This document shows positions 25,592-34,190 of a DNA stretch of 46,304 bases, one piece after another. The notes under the pieces were generated by a model that ran no database searches, was not told the origin of the DNA, and saw only the letters and a list, made by a program, of their open reading frames with translations. Source of the DNA: a virus; the IMG/VR virus record IMGVR_UViG_3300006924_000044, positions 1 through 46,304 of that record. One strand, written 5' to 3'. Both the position numbers and the translations under genes were made by a program. Positions within the stretch are counted from its first letter, which is position 1, and the number at the start of each line of letters is the position of its first letter.

Positions 25592-26250
25592 ACGAATCTG
25601 TTTTTTAGGGCGTTGTAGTTTTGGAGGATTTCTGATGAGGTGAGTGCTCTATTATATAAAGAGGCATAATAATAATTACCAGCCCACATTCCTAAGTTAT
25701 TCCCATCTGCGTAAGAAACTAAACGCGTAATTTCCATACCATCATAACTACCATTGGATGAAGTGCCTAAATATGTGTTATTAATCCACCAATAATTACT
25801 ATTCCCTTCTTGAGTAACTTGTAACATAACTATTTCATTAGAAGGATATGATATAGAATTTAAATCACTATTCGTGCTATTATTGCTTTGGACTCTTAAA
25901 GTAGCAAAATCATTTGTAACAGCTATAAAGTTATCAGTATCGGCAGCCCCAAAAAACATAGCCCAATTTGAACTAGGAGTTAATGAAGGAATTTTGGTAA
26001 TAGCGAGTGCTGTAAAATCTCCTGGGAGGCTGGTAGATGTAGATAGATTAACTCTGTCATTCGTCCCATCAAATACAATACTGCCACCATTTCCCGAATC
26101 AAATGTAGGTCCATTTTTTAAGGTACCATTATTATTACCTGCTAAATCGGTCCAAGTAGTACCACTGCCAGGATACGACTCATAATTAGCAGCATCTACC
26201 GCAAATACAAGTCCATCGGTTACTACCCCTATGTTACTCTTCACGCTCAT
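25588..26250 (-). CDS. LamG-domain protein, copy 2
   Basis: 220 residues with the same framing sequences as its neighbours: VVTDGLVFAVDAANYESYPG, SGTTWTDLAGNNNGTLKNGP at the front and YNRALTSSEILQNYNALKNR at the back. The central jelly-roll strands (FTALAITKIPSLTPSSNWAM; IVMLQVTQEGNSNYWWINN) differ strongly from the other copies. ATGA overlaps link it to both neighbours, so the three are made from one message. Divergent core and conserved frame point to selection for different ligands. Confidence 0.8.
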   Translation of the reverse strand: MSVKSNIGVVTDGLVFAVDAANYESYPGSGTTWTDLAGNNNGTLKNGPTFDSGNGGSIVFDGTNDRVNLSTSTSLPGDFTALAITKIPSLTPSSNWAMFFGAADTDNFIAVTNDFATLRVQSNNSTNSDLNSISYPSNEIVMLQVTQEGNSNYWWINNTYLGTSSNGSYDGMEITRLVSYADGNNLGMWAGNYYYASLYNRALTSSEILQNYNALKNRFV

Positions 26251-26915
26251 ACGAAACGGTTTTTTAAAGCATTGTAGTTTTGGGTGATTTCAGAGGCAGA
26301 GAGGGTGCGGTTATAAAAACTCACATTAGATATTGAATTTGGGTAAGATTGACCAGGGTTCCATACTCCATTATAATAATAAGCACCAATAGGAAGAATT
26401 GAGGGAATTGATAATGAAGTGTCTGTTTTTGTAGCGTCGCTTACTCCATCAACATAAAGTGTTGCAACTCCATTAGCAATAGAGGCACATACATTTGTCC
26501 AGTTTGTAGTAGCATCAATAACACCTAGTTGATTTCCTCCTCCCCATCCTATAGTCCATTTTCCAGACTTCATCATTAAATAAACCCTATCTCCATATCT
26601 AGAGCCAAAAAATATTACGTTTTGTGTGGTATTTGGTAATTTAACCCAACAGTTAATAGATAAGTTATGGGATTGATTACCTGTGGGGAATATATTACTA
26701 ACATCTATAGGTACAGAATCATCACTCCCATCAAATACAATACTTCCACCATTCCCAGAATCAAATGTGGGTCCATTTGTTAATGTTCCATTATTACTAC
26801 CTGCTAAATCAGTCCACGTAGTCCCGCTCCCAGGATACGAGTTATCATTCCCCGCATCAACGTAGAACACCAACCCATCGGTTACGATAGGTGCGTTATT
26901 TGCAAACCCACCCAT
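26247..26915 (-). CDS. LamG-domain protein, copy 1
   Basis: 222 residues: IVTDGLVFYVDAGNDNSYPG, SGTTWTDLAGSNNGTLTNGP, GNGGSIVFDGSDDSV, a jelly-roll core (LSINCWVKLPNTTQNVIFFG; WTNVCASIANGVATLYVDG) and YNRTLSASEITQNYNALKNR. It is the first gene of the tandem triplet and starts 0-1 bases after the 85-residue gene. As with the other copies, glycan binding at the virion surface is likely but not shown. Confidence 0.8.
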   Translation of the reverse strand: MGGFANNAPIVTDGLVFYVDAGNDNSYPGSGTTWTDLAGSNNGTLTNGPTFDSGNGGSIVFDGSDDSVPIDVSNIFPTGNQSHNLSINCWVKLPNTTQNVIFFGSRYGDRVYLMMKSGKWTIGWGGGNQLGVIDATTNWTNVCASIANGVATLYVDGVSDATKTDTSLSIPSILPIGAYYYNGVWNPGQSYPNSISNVSFYNRTLSASEITQNYNALKNRFV

Positions 26916-27173
26916 TTAGATGATGTCTGCGTTAGGGTCAGTCCAATCAGTCCCAGCCAGCAGCGTAAGAATATCTTCATGAGTGTACTCCTGACTGCGC
27001 GTCGTCAAAGCTGTTACCGAAGCGGGCATGTCACTTTCATACTTCACAAAGCTCTGAGTCCCTGCTAAGTTCTTTCTCAGCGTATCTGCTGATGTCTCCA
27101 TGACTTCTGAGAAGTCGATCGTGTCTACCTCTGAGAGGTCAAAGACTACGTAGTGTCTGTTATCGAAATGCAT
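26916..27173 (-). CDS. small conserved phage protein next to fibre genes
   Basis: 85 residues: HYVVFDLSEVDTIDFSEVME, then TSADTLRKN, SFVKYESDMP and YTHEDILTLLAGTDWTDP. I have seen this V-D-T-I-D-F-S-x-V-x-E-T-S-x-x-T-L-R pattern as a short gene near collagen-like fibres in other phages. Its function is unknown; a fibre chaperone or adaptor is a guess. It is acidic, with no TM helix or Cys. It follows the collagen/YadA fibre by 4 bases. Confidence 0.6.
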   Translation of the reverse strand: MHFDNRHYVVFDLSEVDTIDFSEVMETSADTLRKNLAGTQSFVKYESDMPASVTALTTRSQEYTHEDILTLLAGTDWTDPNADII

Positions 27174-27177
27174 GATA

Positions 27178-30100
27178 TTAAGTTAAAGTGGTGCTCTTCC
27201 ATCCACCGTTGATGTACACGTAAAGGTAACACGTACCAGACACGATACCTAACTGCATAGTACCCTCAGTTGCAGTTCCTGTTGGTGCAGCTGTGAGGAT
27301 CTGAGGCAAAGCCATAGTTCCGTCAGAGTTGCTCTGGAACATAGGGAGACCAGAAACATCATTAACACCAAACAGCGTACCGCTCGTGCTAGTATCTACC
27401 TGGAAGAGATCATGTGTTCCGTCGTGGATAGTGAAGGTGTCAGCCGTACCCGTAGGATCAAGCTCAATATCAAGGTTGTATCCGTTGGTGTCTATAGTTC
27501 TATCAGCATCAAGAGTTTGATCGGCAGTTCCAATGCCTCCAGACCCGCCCCCACCGCTTACCGTAGTGAATGACAGAACTCCTGATCCATTGGTCGTTAG
27601 CGCTTGACCCGAAGTACCGTCAGATGTAGGATATTGTAAGTCGTGAATAAACGTGGTTCCGCTGTGGCATTCAAGGTTAACCCCGAAACCAGGGTCGCTA
27701 TTGTCTGTAACCTTAAATATGCCGCCATCGTTCAAGTCAAACGTTAGCGTGCTGCCATCGTGGTCAAAATTTCTATTGCCGCTCTGTGTAAGGTTGGTAT
27801 TGGCTAAGTTGGTGTTGGATCCTCCTCCTCCTGCCGCTGCAAAAGCAAGGTCTCCGCTAGCGTTTACAGAAAGTATCTGACCTGTAGTTCCTGTAGCCGC
27901 AGGTAAGGCGTACCCTGTCCCTGCTGGATCACCTACTTGTAGCGTGCCATTTATTCTTACGATGTCATTATCGAACTCCCCGTAGATAAGCGGAGTAACT
28001 GAATTGCTGTTTTCTATATAGAGTTTGTTATTTAAAGATGTCTCTGTTGATGCTACATTATCCCCTATTAAAATATTCCCATTAGAAGATGTTAGTGAAA
28101 CACCAGCATTTCTCCCAACCATAACGTCATTACTACCATTACCTAAATAATTTGCCTTATATCCTAACAGAGTAGTCTGGCTTACTGGGTTTCCTGAGCT
28201 TCCTCTTCCAGCTTGGTAACCTATTAAAACTGAGTTACTCCCAGCCCCATACCTTCCTGTTTCAGAACCCACCCCAACATTTTGAATTGAAGCACTTTTT
28301 AATGCACTACTCCCAATTCCTACATTACCATTACCACTAGTAATACTACTTCCAGAACCATCACCAATTAAAACATTTCCTGAGTTATTAACATTTATAC
28401 CTGCTTGACTACCTATAAAAACCCCACCTGATGTTGTTGATTTTCCTGCTTGATAACCTATTGCTGTTACGGAGGTTGAGTGACTTGAATGAGAGCTACC
28501 CGCTTCGAAGCCAATAACTGTATTTTTGGATGAGGTTGTTAAGGATATACCTGCTTGATGCCCAATCGCTGTGTTATGATTTCCTGTAGTCAAAGCAGTC
28601 CCAGCTTGATACCCAATCGCTACATTAGCAAATCCTGTAGTTAATGATGCTAATGTTAGGTTACCAACTGCTACTGCGCTATTAAAGACTGACGATCCAT
28701 AAACGCCCATTCCAGAATTAACCCCAATTAAAGTATTAGTTCCCCCCGTTGAATATCTACCAGCGCTTGTTCCAATGCCGATGCTATTAGAAGACGCAGC
28801 GCTACCAATTGCATCACGACCAATGGCTATGCTATTCCCGTGGTTACCCGTTCCAAGCGCATTAACGCCAAGCGCAACATTGTTTGTCCCATTAGTTATG
28901 CTGTCTCCAGCGGATTGACCTATGAGCACATTGTAACCTCCAGTAGTTAAAGAAGATCCAGATAAATACCCAACAGCTGTATTGCCAGCCCCAGTAGTCA
29001 GCGAAGTTAAGGCTTGATATCCGACAGCTACTGTATTGGAGAAGGTAGAGGAGCCTGAGGTACCCTCAAGGGCAAATGCTCCTACCGCTGAATTGTTATT
29101 ACCGCTTGTATATCGAATTGTGCGATACCCAATAGCGTGGTTGTAAGTGCCTGATGTAGCCCCAGCCGCATAGTAACCTAAAGCGACGTTTCTCAGCGCC
29201 CCATTTCCATTTGCACCGTGACCAACTGCCACTGCTTCATAACCAGCTCGCGCAACAACACCAATTGCAACAGCGTTTGAACCTGTTGTCTCTGCGCCCT
29301 GTCCGATAGCGATACCAGATGAGGCTACCGATGTATCATATCCAATCGCTGTGCCTTGGTTTGCGGTGGCAGTGCTTTGATATCCAACGAGCGTGTTTTG
29401 ACCTTGTGTAGTTAAAGCGTCCCCCGCCTGATACCCAACAGCTGTATTTCCAGCCCCAGTAGTCAGCGCAGTTAAGGCTTGGTAGCCGACGGCTACTGTG
29501 CTGGCGAAGGTTGAGGTACCTGAAACGCCCTTTGCGGCCTCATAGCCGACCGCTACGTTTTTGGCTCCTGTAGTATATTGAGCGGTTTTGTTACCAACTA
29601 AAACAGAGTAGTCGGTACTGCTTCCGTTAGACGAATCACTGCCAAGAGCTACGGAATAGTTTCCTGCTTTTGCCCTATACCCTATTGATATACGCTCTGA
29701 TTTGCTATGAAAGGCGCCAGCCTGAAACCCCATAAGGACATTATACGCTCCTGAATCGTTTTTACCAGCATCATGACCTATGTGTATAGAATAAGATCCG
29801 CCTACGTTTCCGACATGTCCCGAACCTATCGCAATAGCGTTTGGAGTTGCTATCTTTCCTGCAACTTTTACATTTCCGTTTACGTGCAAAACCTCAGAAG
29901 GTGTAGCCGTACCGATACCTACGTTACCTGTGTTGTAGTATATGTCGTTCGTTGCGGTTGTCCACTGAGATGTGTCTATTTCACTCCACTGAGTGTTATA
30001 GTCTGTTCCATCAACCTTCACAAGAGACTGACCCGTTGTACCCCCCGAAGGGATGCCAACTCCATCAGCCCCGTCTGATCCATTGGTTCCAGGTTCCCCC

Positions 30101-30477
30101 TGAAGTCCTTGAGCCCCTGTAGCACCAGTAGACCCTTGAGATCCTGTAGCACCTATAGGACCTGTATCTCCTTGTTCGCCTTGCGGACCTTGAATGCCTT
30201 GAGGACCATCAGGTCCGATATCTCCTTGGATGCCCTGAGCCCCTGTATCTCCAGTTGCCCCTTTAGGTCCTGTAGGGATAGAGAAATCAAATACAGCATC
30301 CTTAGTTGTGCCTGAGTTTACCACAACTGCTGGTTGACCCTCAGCAACAGTAGTTACTGTACCAGCCGTTACCGTAGCTGCATCTCCTTTTATTCCTTTC
30401 TCCGTTACAGTTACAGTAGTAGGTGCTGGAACGGTAATATTCACCTTATTGGTGTCGCTGTCAAAATTTATAGCCAT
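27178..30477 (-). CDS. tail fibre with collagen stalk and YadA-like head repeats
   Basis: 1099 residues. A short N-terminal beta domain (VNITVPAPTTVTVTEKGIKG) leads to uninterrupted Gly-X-Y triplets (about 75-140). NVGIGTATPSEVLHVNGNVK follows, then some 30 copies of a roughly 14-residue repeat of the type NTAVGYQAG.ALTTG.. (about 215-820). That repeat is the left-handed beta-roll of trimeric autotransporter (YadA) heads. The C-terminal part is a set of beta fibre modules with Gly-rich hinges, ending YLYVYINGGWKSTTLT. There is no endosialidase-type (S74) chaperone. Trimeric and probably host-binding. Confidence 0.85.
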   Translation of the reverse strand: MAINFDSDTNKVNITVPAPTTVTVTEKGIKGDAATVTAGTVTTVAEGQPAVVVNSGTTKDAVFDFSIPTGPKGATGDTGAQGIQGDIGPDGPQGIQGPQGEQGDTGPIGATGSQGSTGATGAQGLQGEPGTNGSDGADGVGIPSGGTTGQSLVKVDGTDYNTQWSEIDTSQWTTATNDIYYNTGNVGIGTATPSEVLHVNGNVKVAGKIATPNAIAIGSGHVGNVGGSYSIHIGHDAGKNDSGAYNVLMGFQAGAFHSKSERISIGYRAKAGNYSVALGSDSSNGSSTDYSVLVGNKTAQYTTGAKNVAVGYEAAKGVSGTSTFASTVAVGYQALTALTTGAGNTAVGYQAGDALTTQGQNTLVGYQSTATANQGTAIGYDTSVASSGIAIGQGAETTGSNAVAIGVVARAGYEAVAVGHGANGNGALRNVALGYYAAGATSGTYNHAIGYRTIRYTSGNNNSAVGAFALEGTSGSSTFSNTVAVGYQALTSLTTGAGNTAVGYLSGSSLTTGGYNVLIGQSAGDSITNGTNNVALGVNALGTGNHGNSIAIGRDAIGSAASSNSIGIGTSAGRYSTGGTNTLIGVNSGMGVYGSSVFNSAVAVGNLTLASLTTGFANVAIGYQAGTALTTGNHNTAIGHQAGISLTTSSKNTVIGFEAGSSHSSHSTSVTAIGYQAGKSTTSGGVFIGSQAGINVNNSGNVLIGDGSGSSITSGNGNVGIGSSALKSASIQNVGVGSETGRYGAGSNSVLIGYQAGRGSSGNPVSQTTLLGYKANYLGNGSNDVMVGRNAGVSLTSSNGNILIGDNVASTETSLNNKLYIENSNSVTPLIYGEFDNDIVRINGTLQVGDPAGTGYALPAATGTTGQILSVNASGDLAFAAAGGGGSNTNLANTNLTQSGNRNFDHDGSTLTFDLNDGGIFKVTDNSDPGFGVNLECHSGTTFIHDLQYPTSDGTSGQALTTNGSGVLSFTTVSGGGGSGGIGTADQTLDADRTIDTNGYNLDIELDPTGTADTFTIHDGTHDLFQVDTSTSGTLFGVNDVSGLPMFQSNSDGTMALPQILTAAPTGTATEGTMQLGIVSGTCYLYVYINGGWKSTTLT

Positions 30478-33400
30478 TAGTAAACGCTGTAATATGTGTT
30501 GAGATTAGATTGGATAGCAGAACGCTCAGAAGACTTATCACCGTCAAGCATGATGATCTCCTGTACATTACCAGCAAAAGAGTACTGCTTGTTGTTCCAG
30601 GCGTTAAGGATTCTGTCAGTCTTCATGGCGCCGTTTCGCGTGTAGTTGTGATCACCAACCACGTCATTCCTTTGAGCTGTGTTTACATCAGACCCATCTC
30701 TCCTTACGTTAAGGATAAGCTGACCCATTTCATAAAAACTCGTGTTAGCCCCACCGTCACCGTAGTTGCCCTTATTATTCTCTCCGTTGTTAACCTCTAA
30801 ATACAGCCTGTAGTCAACCAGCCACACCCTGCAATCATTCCCAGTTTGAGTGCCCCAAATCATACCGTGATTATTATTATTTAGAGTTTTTTGAGCAACG
30901 AAGAACAAGTCGTACTCATTAGAGGCACTAAACTGCTCATCCATAACCATTCCTGCGTCAATAGTTTCGATGCAGGGCTTTCCATTATCTGTGATAACAG
31001 AACCAGAAGAAACAATCTGCGGCTTCCTGCTTGAGTACGACGTACTGCTTTCCCAGGTGGCGTCATTGCCATCGCCAGTAGAACCGCCCTTAGCCTGATC
31101 GTACCACTTTACAAGGTATCCATCGCCACTTCCGCAGTGGTTCAAAAGAGCTGTAGTGTCTAACTCAAGGCTAGAGTTAAAGCCTATATCAGCCTCAACA
31201 TCGCTGTCGTTAACCACACGAATGGCAGCACCTCCGTAAAAGTTGTTTAAAAGTCTTAGACTATAGGCAACAGAGGTTCCGCCAAACCCGTTTGAATCGC
31301 CTACAACAAGACCTGAAGCGCCGAGATATCCAGCGACAACGATCTTAGTTGAAAGGGGAGGCGTGCCAGTTGATTGAACATTAAGAATGGCATCATTAGA
31401 CTGCGATATAGCAGAATCTAAAGCTGTGGACGAATACACAGTCCCTTGAGTCCAATCAGACGCTGTGTCTGGATCGGCAAACGCTTTATCAGAATAGTAA
31501 CTGGTTCTAGTCAGGGTCTGACCAGGAGCTGGTAACGATCCCAAAAGCTTTTTATGTAATCCCTGCCCGTCCGCTCTTGCTGTATAGTAGTATTCTATAT
31601 CCTCAGTAGCCCCCGTTACTTTACTGGCAGATTCAGAGTTGAACCTGTTAAGGTAGTAAATTTCTGTGTCTAGTCTGATAGTTCCAGAACTGGCTGGAAT
31701 CATGATGTTGTTAGCTGCAGATTGAGGATCGACTGGCCTGTGAAGCCAAGTTCCAGTCACGGTATTGTTTAAATCGTGACTGTCTGGGTTTTGTTGGATG
31801 CTATCCGTAAACCCTATAGATTTTACATAGGAGCCGCAGGTTAAAGCATCATGGCTGCTAGTTGCACCTTTTATTGGCCCAGAGTTAAACCCATTCCAGT
31901 TCATAGCGGCTTGGATATATGGCGCCCCCATCACAACTCCTCCGACGAATTTTACACTTCCTATGATACTTGTTCCACTTACATTAAGGGCATTAGCCGT
32001 CACCAAACCATCAAAAACAGTGTCACTTGACTGAATCAATCCAGTTCTATCTAACGTGATTATCTCGTCGCCGTTGTTGTATAAAAGAAAAACGTATTGA
32101 TCTGTTTCGCTTTTAACGAAATAAATACCCTCTAAGGTCTTATATAGTTCGTCGACGTGATTGTTTGCGGGTTGGTGAATAAAAGCTCTAAGTGTACCCG
32201 TATAAATAGACCTAACATAAGAAAGCGTGGTGATGTCATACGCAGTCGAAAGGCTATACTGATGTACGTTACTTGATGTCGTGGTGATGTAAACCACAGA
32301 CCCATCAGAATTAAAGTCTAGACCTCTTGCGTTTCTATCGACGGTAGAAAATGTTATGTCTTTAGATGAATTATAAGTAGCCGTACTCAAATCCCAAGCG
32401 GTAGTTAAGTCCCATACCCTACACCTTGGGGTTGCGTCGTTATCTCCGTCTAAAACGTAAATAGTCTGACCATCTGGAGTAAATCTCAGGGCGGAGGGAT
32501 TCCCATCTTGCGAACCAACATACAGCCTATTAGTTGCTGCTGTTGATATAGTCGAGGCGTCCCAAGCGGCGGTAGCTGTGTACTCTTGAATTTCATCGCG
32601 CTGACTACCAATAATAAAGAATTTCTTCCCATAGGTTGATGAGTCGCTTGCGTCATCAGCAATGTGAATGCCACACAGGTTTCCTTCAAATCCGCCACCT
32701 CCAATAGACGACGAACCAGCGAGGTCAACATCAACAATATTAGCCACTACAGCACTCTGAAGATCCCAAGCCGTAGCAAGAGGAACCTCGTGGATGTCAT
32801 CAACTCCGCTACCAACTATATAGCACTTAGTTCCGTCTGGCTTAAAGTAAAGATCTCTTGGGTGTCCTTCGCCTAAAGCTAGGTTTACGCTGCCGTCATC
32901 AGCTGCTGATGTATCCACCCCAAATTCACCCAATCGAGGCCTCCAAGCCCTTATATCGTCACCATCAAATGAAGTAACCAATCCATCAATGCCCACACTC
33001 CCTGGCTCCCACTCGCTATTCGTGTCATTCCACACCAATGCCTGGCCGTCTGCTGGGGCTGTGGTAGTGGTGTCTACGTCGGATAAATCTGTGATGCCAG
33101 AATTGCCCACATCTCCTGAAGGACCCTGAGGCCCTGTAATACCACGAGGACCTTGAATACCAATACCTAAGGGTCCAGCTTGACCTTGCGGTCCTTGCGG
33201 TCCTTGCGGACCAATATCACCCTGAGGGCCAGTAGGACCAGCAACAGTAGAGTCTGCACCTTGCGGACCTTGAGGTCCAGTAGCTCCTTGAGGTCCCTGA
33301 GGACCTGTTGGTCCAGCAACAGTGGAGTCGGCCCCCTGAGGACCTTGTGGTCCCTGAGGACCAGTAACCCCTTGAGGACCTTGAACAGTAGAATCGGCGC

Positions 33401-33719
33401 CAGTGTCTCCTTTATCTCCCTTATCACCCTTAAGTCCTTGAACCCCCTGAGAACCCGTAGATCCAACTTGACCTCTAGGACCTTGAGGCCCAGCAACTCC
33501 TTGCTCACCTTGAGGACCTTGTGGTCCCTGAGGACCAGGGACGACAGAGTCCGCACCTTGTTGCCCTGTAAGATCAGAAGTTACAAATGATGTACCATCG
33601 GTGTAATTTATAGTGAACGTACCATTACCGTTATCTACGGTTGATAGAACGCCAACTCCAGTATCTCCTTTATCCCCTTGAGGTCCTTTTCTCTCTAGGT
33701 TAACAGTAATTTTTGCCAT
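30477..33719 (-). CDS. tail fibre: collagen stalk, propeller-like domain, arabinofuranosidase-like tip
   Basis: 1080 residues. Gly-X-Y collagen repeats run to about residue 215, with GPQGPQ, GADSTV interruptions and GLKGDKGDKGD. Next is a linker LVWNDTNSEWEPGS common in phage fibres. Propeller-like repeats with FKPDGTKCYIVG, FTPDGQTIYVLD and FNSDGSVVYITT, each followed by STAWDLSTA-type strands, span about 240-530. The last roughly 285 residues (AYSLRLLNNFYGGAAIRV, ELDTTALLNHCG, YLVKWYDQAK, NGKPCIETIDAG) match the beta-sandwich of arabinofuranosidase B-type/LamG domains found in many phage fibres. TAATG junctions on both sides. Confidence 0.85.
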   Translation of the reverse strand: MAKITVNLERKGPQGDKGDTGVGVLSTVDNGNGTFTINYTDGTSFVTSDLTGQQGADSVVPGPQGPQGPQGEQGVAGPQGPRGQVGSTGSQGVQGLKGDKGDKGDTGADSTVQGPQGVTGPQGPQGPQGADSTVAGPTGPQGPQGATGPQGPQGADSTVAGPTGPQGDIGPQGPQGPQGQAGPLGIGIQGPRGITGPQGPSGDVGNSGITDLSDVDTTTTAPADGQALVWNDTNSEWEPGSVGIDGLVTSFDGDDIRAWRPRLGEFGVDTSAADDGSVNLALGEGHPRDLYFKPDGTKCYIVGSGVDDIHEVPLATAWDLQSAVVANIVDVDLAGSSSIGGGGFEGNLCGIHIADDASDSSTYGKKFFIIGSQRDEIQEYTATAAWDASTISTAATNRLYVGSQDGNPSALRFTPDGQTIYVLDGDNDATPRCRVWDLTTAWDLSTATYNSSKDITFSTVDRNARGLDFNSDGSVVYITTTSSNVHQYSLSTAYDITTLSYVRSIYTGTLRAFIHQPANNHVDELYKTLEGIYFVKSETDQYVFLLYNNGDEIITLDRTGLIQSSDTVFDGLVTANALNVSGTSIIGSVKFVGGVVMGAPYIQAAMNWNGFNSGPIKGATSSHDALTCGSYVKSIGFTDSIQQNPDSHDLNNTVTGTWLHRPVDPQSAANNIMIPASSGTIRLDTEIYYLNRFNSESASKVTGATEDIEYYYTARADGQGLHKKLLGSLPAPGQTLTRTSYYSDKAFADPDTASDWTQGTVYSSTALDSAISQSNDAILNVQSTGTPPLSTKIVVAGYLGASGLVVGDSNGFGGTSVAYSLRLLNNFYGGAAIRVVNDSDVEADIGFNSSLELDTTALLNHCGSGDGYLVKWYDQAKGGSTGDGNDATWESSTSYSSRKPQIVSSGSVITDNGKPCIETIDAGMVMDEQFSASNEYDLFFVAQKTLNNNNHGMIWGTQTGNDCRVWLVDYRLYLEVNNGENNKGNYGDGGANTSFYEMGQLILNVRRDGSDVNTAQRNDVVGDHNYTRNGAMKTDRILNAWNNKQYSFAGNVQEIIMLDGDKSSERSAIQSNLNTYYSVY

Positions 33720-34189
33720 TATACAGCCGTTGAGATATCTTCTTTAACTGTAAAATTCCCCCTTAGTATGGTTGTTACTTTAGAGAATCCATTAACATCA
33801 ACCTTGTACTGTAGGTCATAAACAAACCTACCCACAGGAAGCCTTGATGTAGACTCAGCGGTAGATTTTAAAACGACATTACCTATATCATCCATCTCTT
33901 CAAAAATAAAGATTGGAGATTTAGCCTCTTTTGTTTCAGACACACCTTTGGTTTCAGACTCCTTTAAAGCAGAGGCTGCAATCATGGTTCGTTTTTGTTG
34001 GCTCAATGAAGGACCACTACTTCTAGCGTTAGGTGTTTTTACTTGAATAATAAATTCATAACCACCAGACAATAAAGGAAGGTCAAGCCCTTCGCTGTCT
34101 TTGAGGTTTATAAACAACTCAAAAGAGTCACCTCTCTTGCAGGAAATATCTAACTTCTCTGAAACGTCTAAATTTGCTTTCTTAGCCAT
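33719..34189 (-). CDS. Ig-like fibre-associated / baseplate connector protein
   Basis: 156 residues. DISCKRGDSFELFINLKD opens an Ig-like beta-sandwich, with YEFIIQVKTPN, a polar insertion with KESETKGVSETKEAKS, and LPVGRFVYDLQYKVDVNG, TTILRGNFTVKEDIS at the end. This R-G-D-S-F…V-x-x-D-G…P-x-G-x-Y-x-Y-D-L…T-L-x-G pattern occurs in small proteins encoded next to phage fibre genes. It probably links or templates the fibres. It follows the portal by one base and ends TAATG into the collagen fibre gene. Confidence 0.6.
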   Translation of the reverse strand: MAKKANLDVSEKLDISCKRGDSFELFINLKDSEGLDLPLLSGGYEFIIQVKTPNARSSGPSLSQQKRTMIAASALKESETKGVSETKEAKSPIFIFEEMDDIGNVVLKSTAESTSRLPVGRFVYDLQYKVDVNGFSKVTTILRGNFTVKEDISTAV

Positions 34190-34190
34190 A

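Larger units (their letters stand above)
24905..26915 (-). repeat. tandem triplication of a LamG gene
   Basis: Three consecutive genes share near-identical coding for the first roughly 55 residues and the last roughly 15, for example plus-strand ccattgtagttttg versions near 24925, 25610 and 26270. Their centres diverge. This is best read as a recent tandem duplication followed by diversification or recombination of the middle part. Confidence 0.75.

Noticed and set aside
33180-33590. 136-codon open frame on the + strand, Arg/Ser/Leu-rich
   Set aside because: It is antisense to the collagen Gly-X-Y repeats; the repeat composition keeps the opposite frames open. No promoter or sensible protein pattern.
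24905-33719. diversity-generating retroelement acting on LamG or fibre genes
   Set aside because: No reverse transcriptase, template repeat or initiation motif could be seen in the window.
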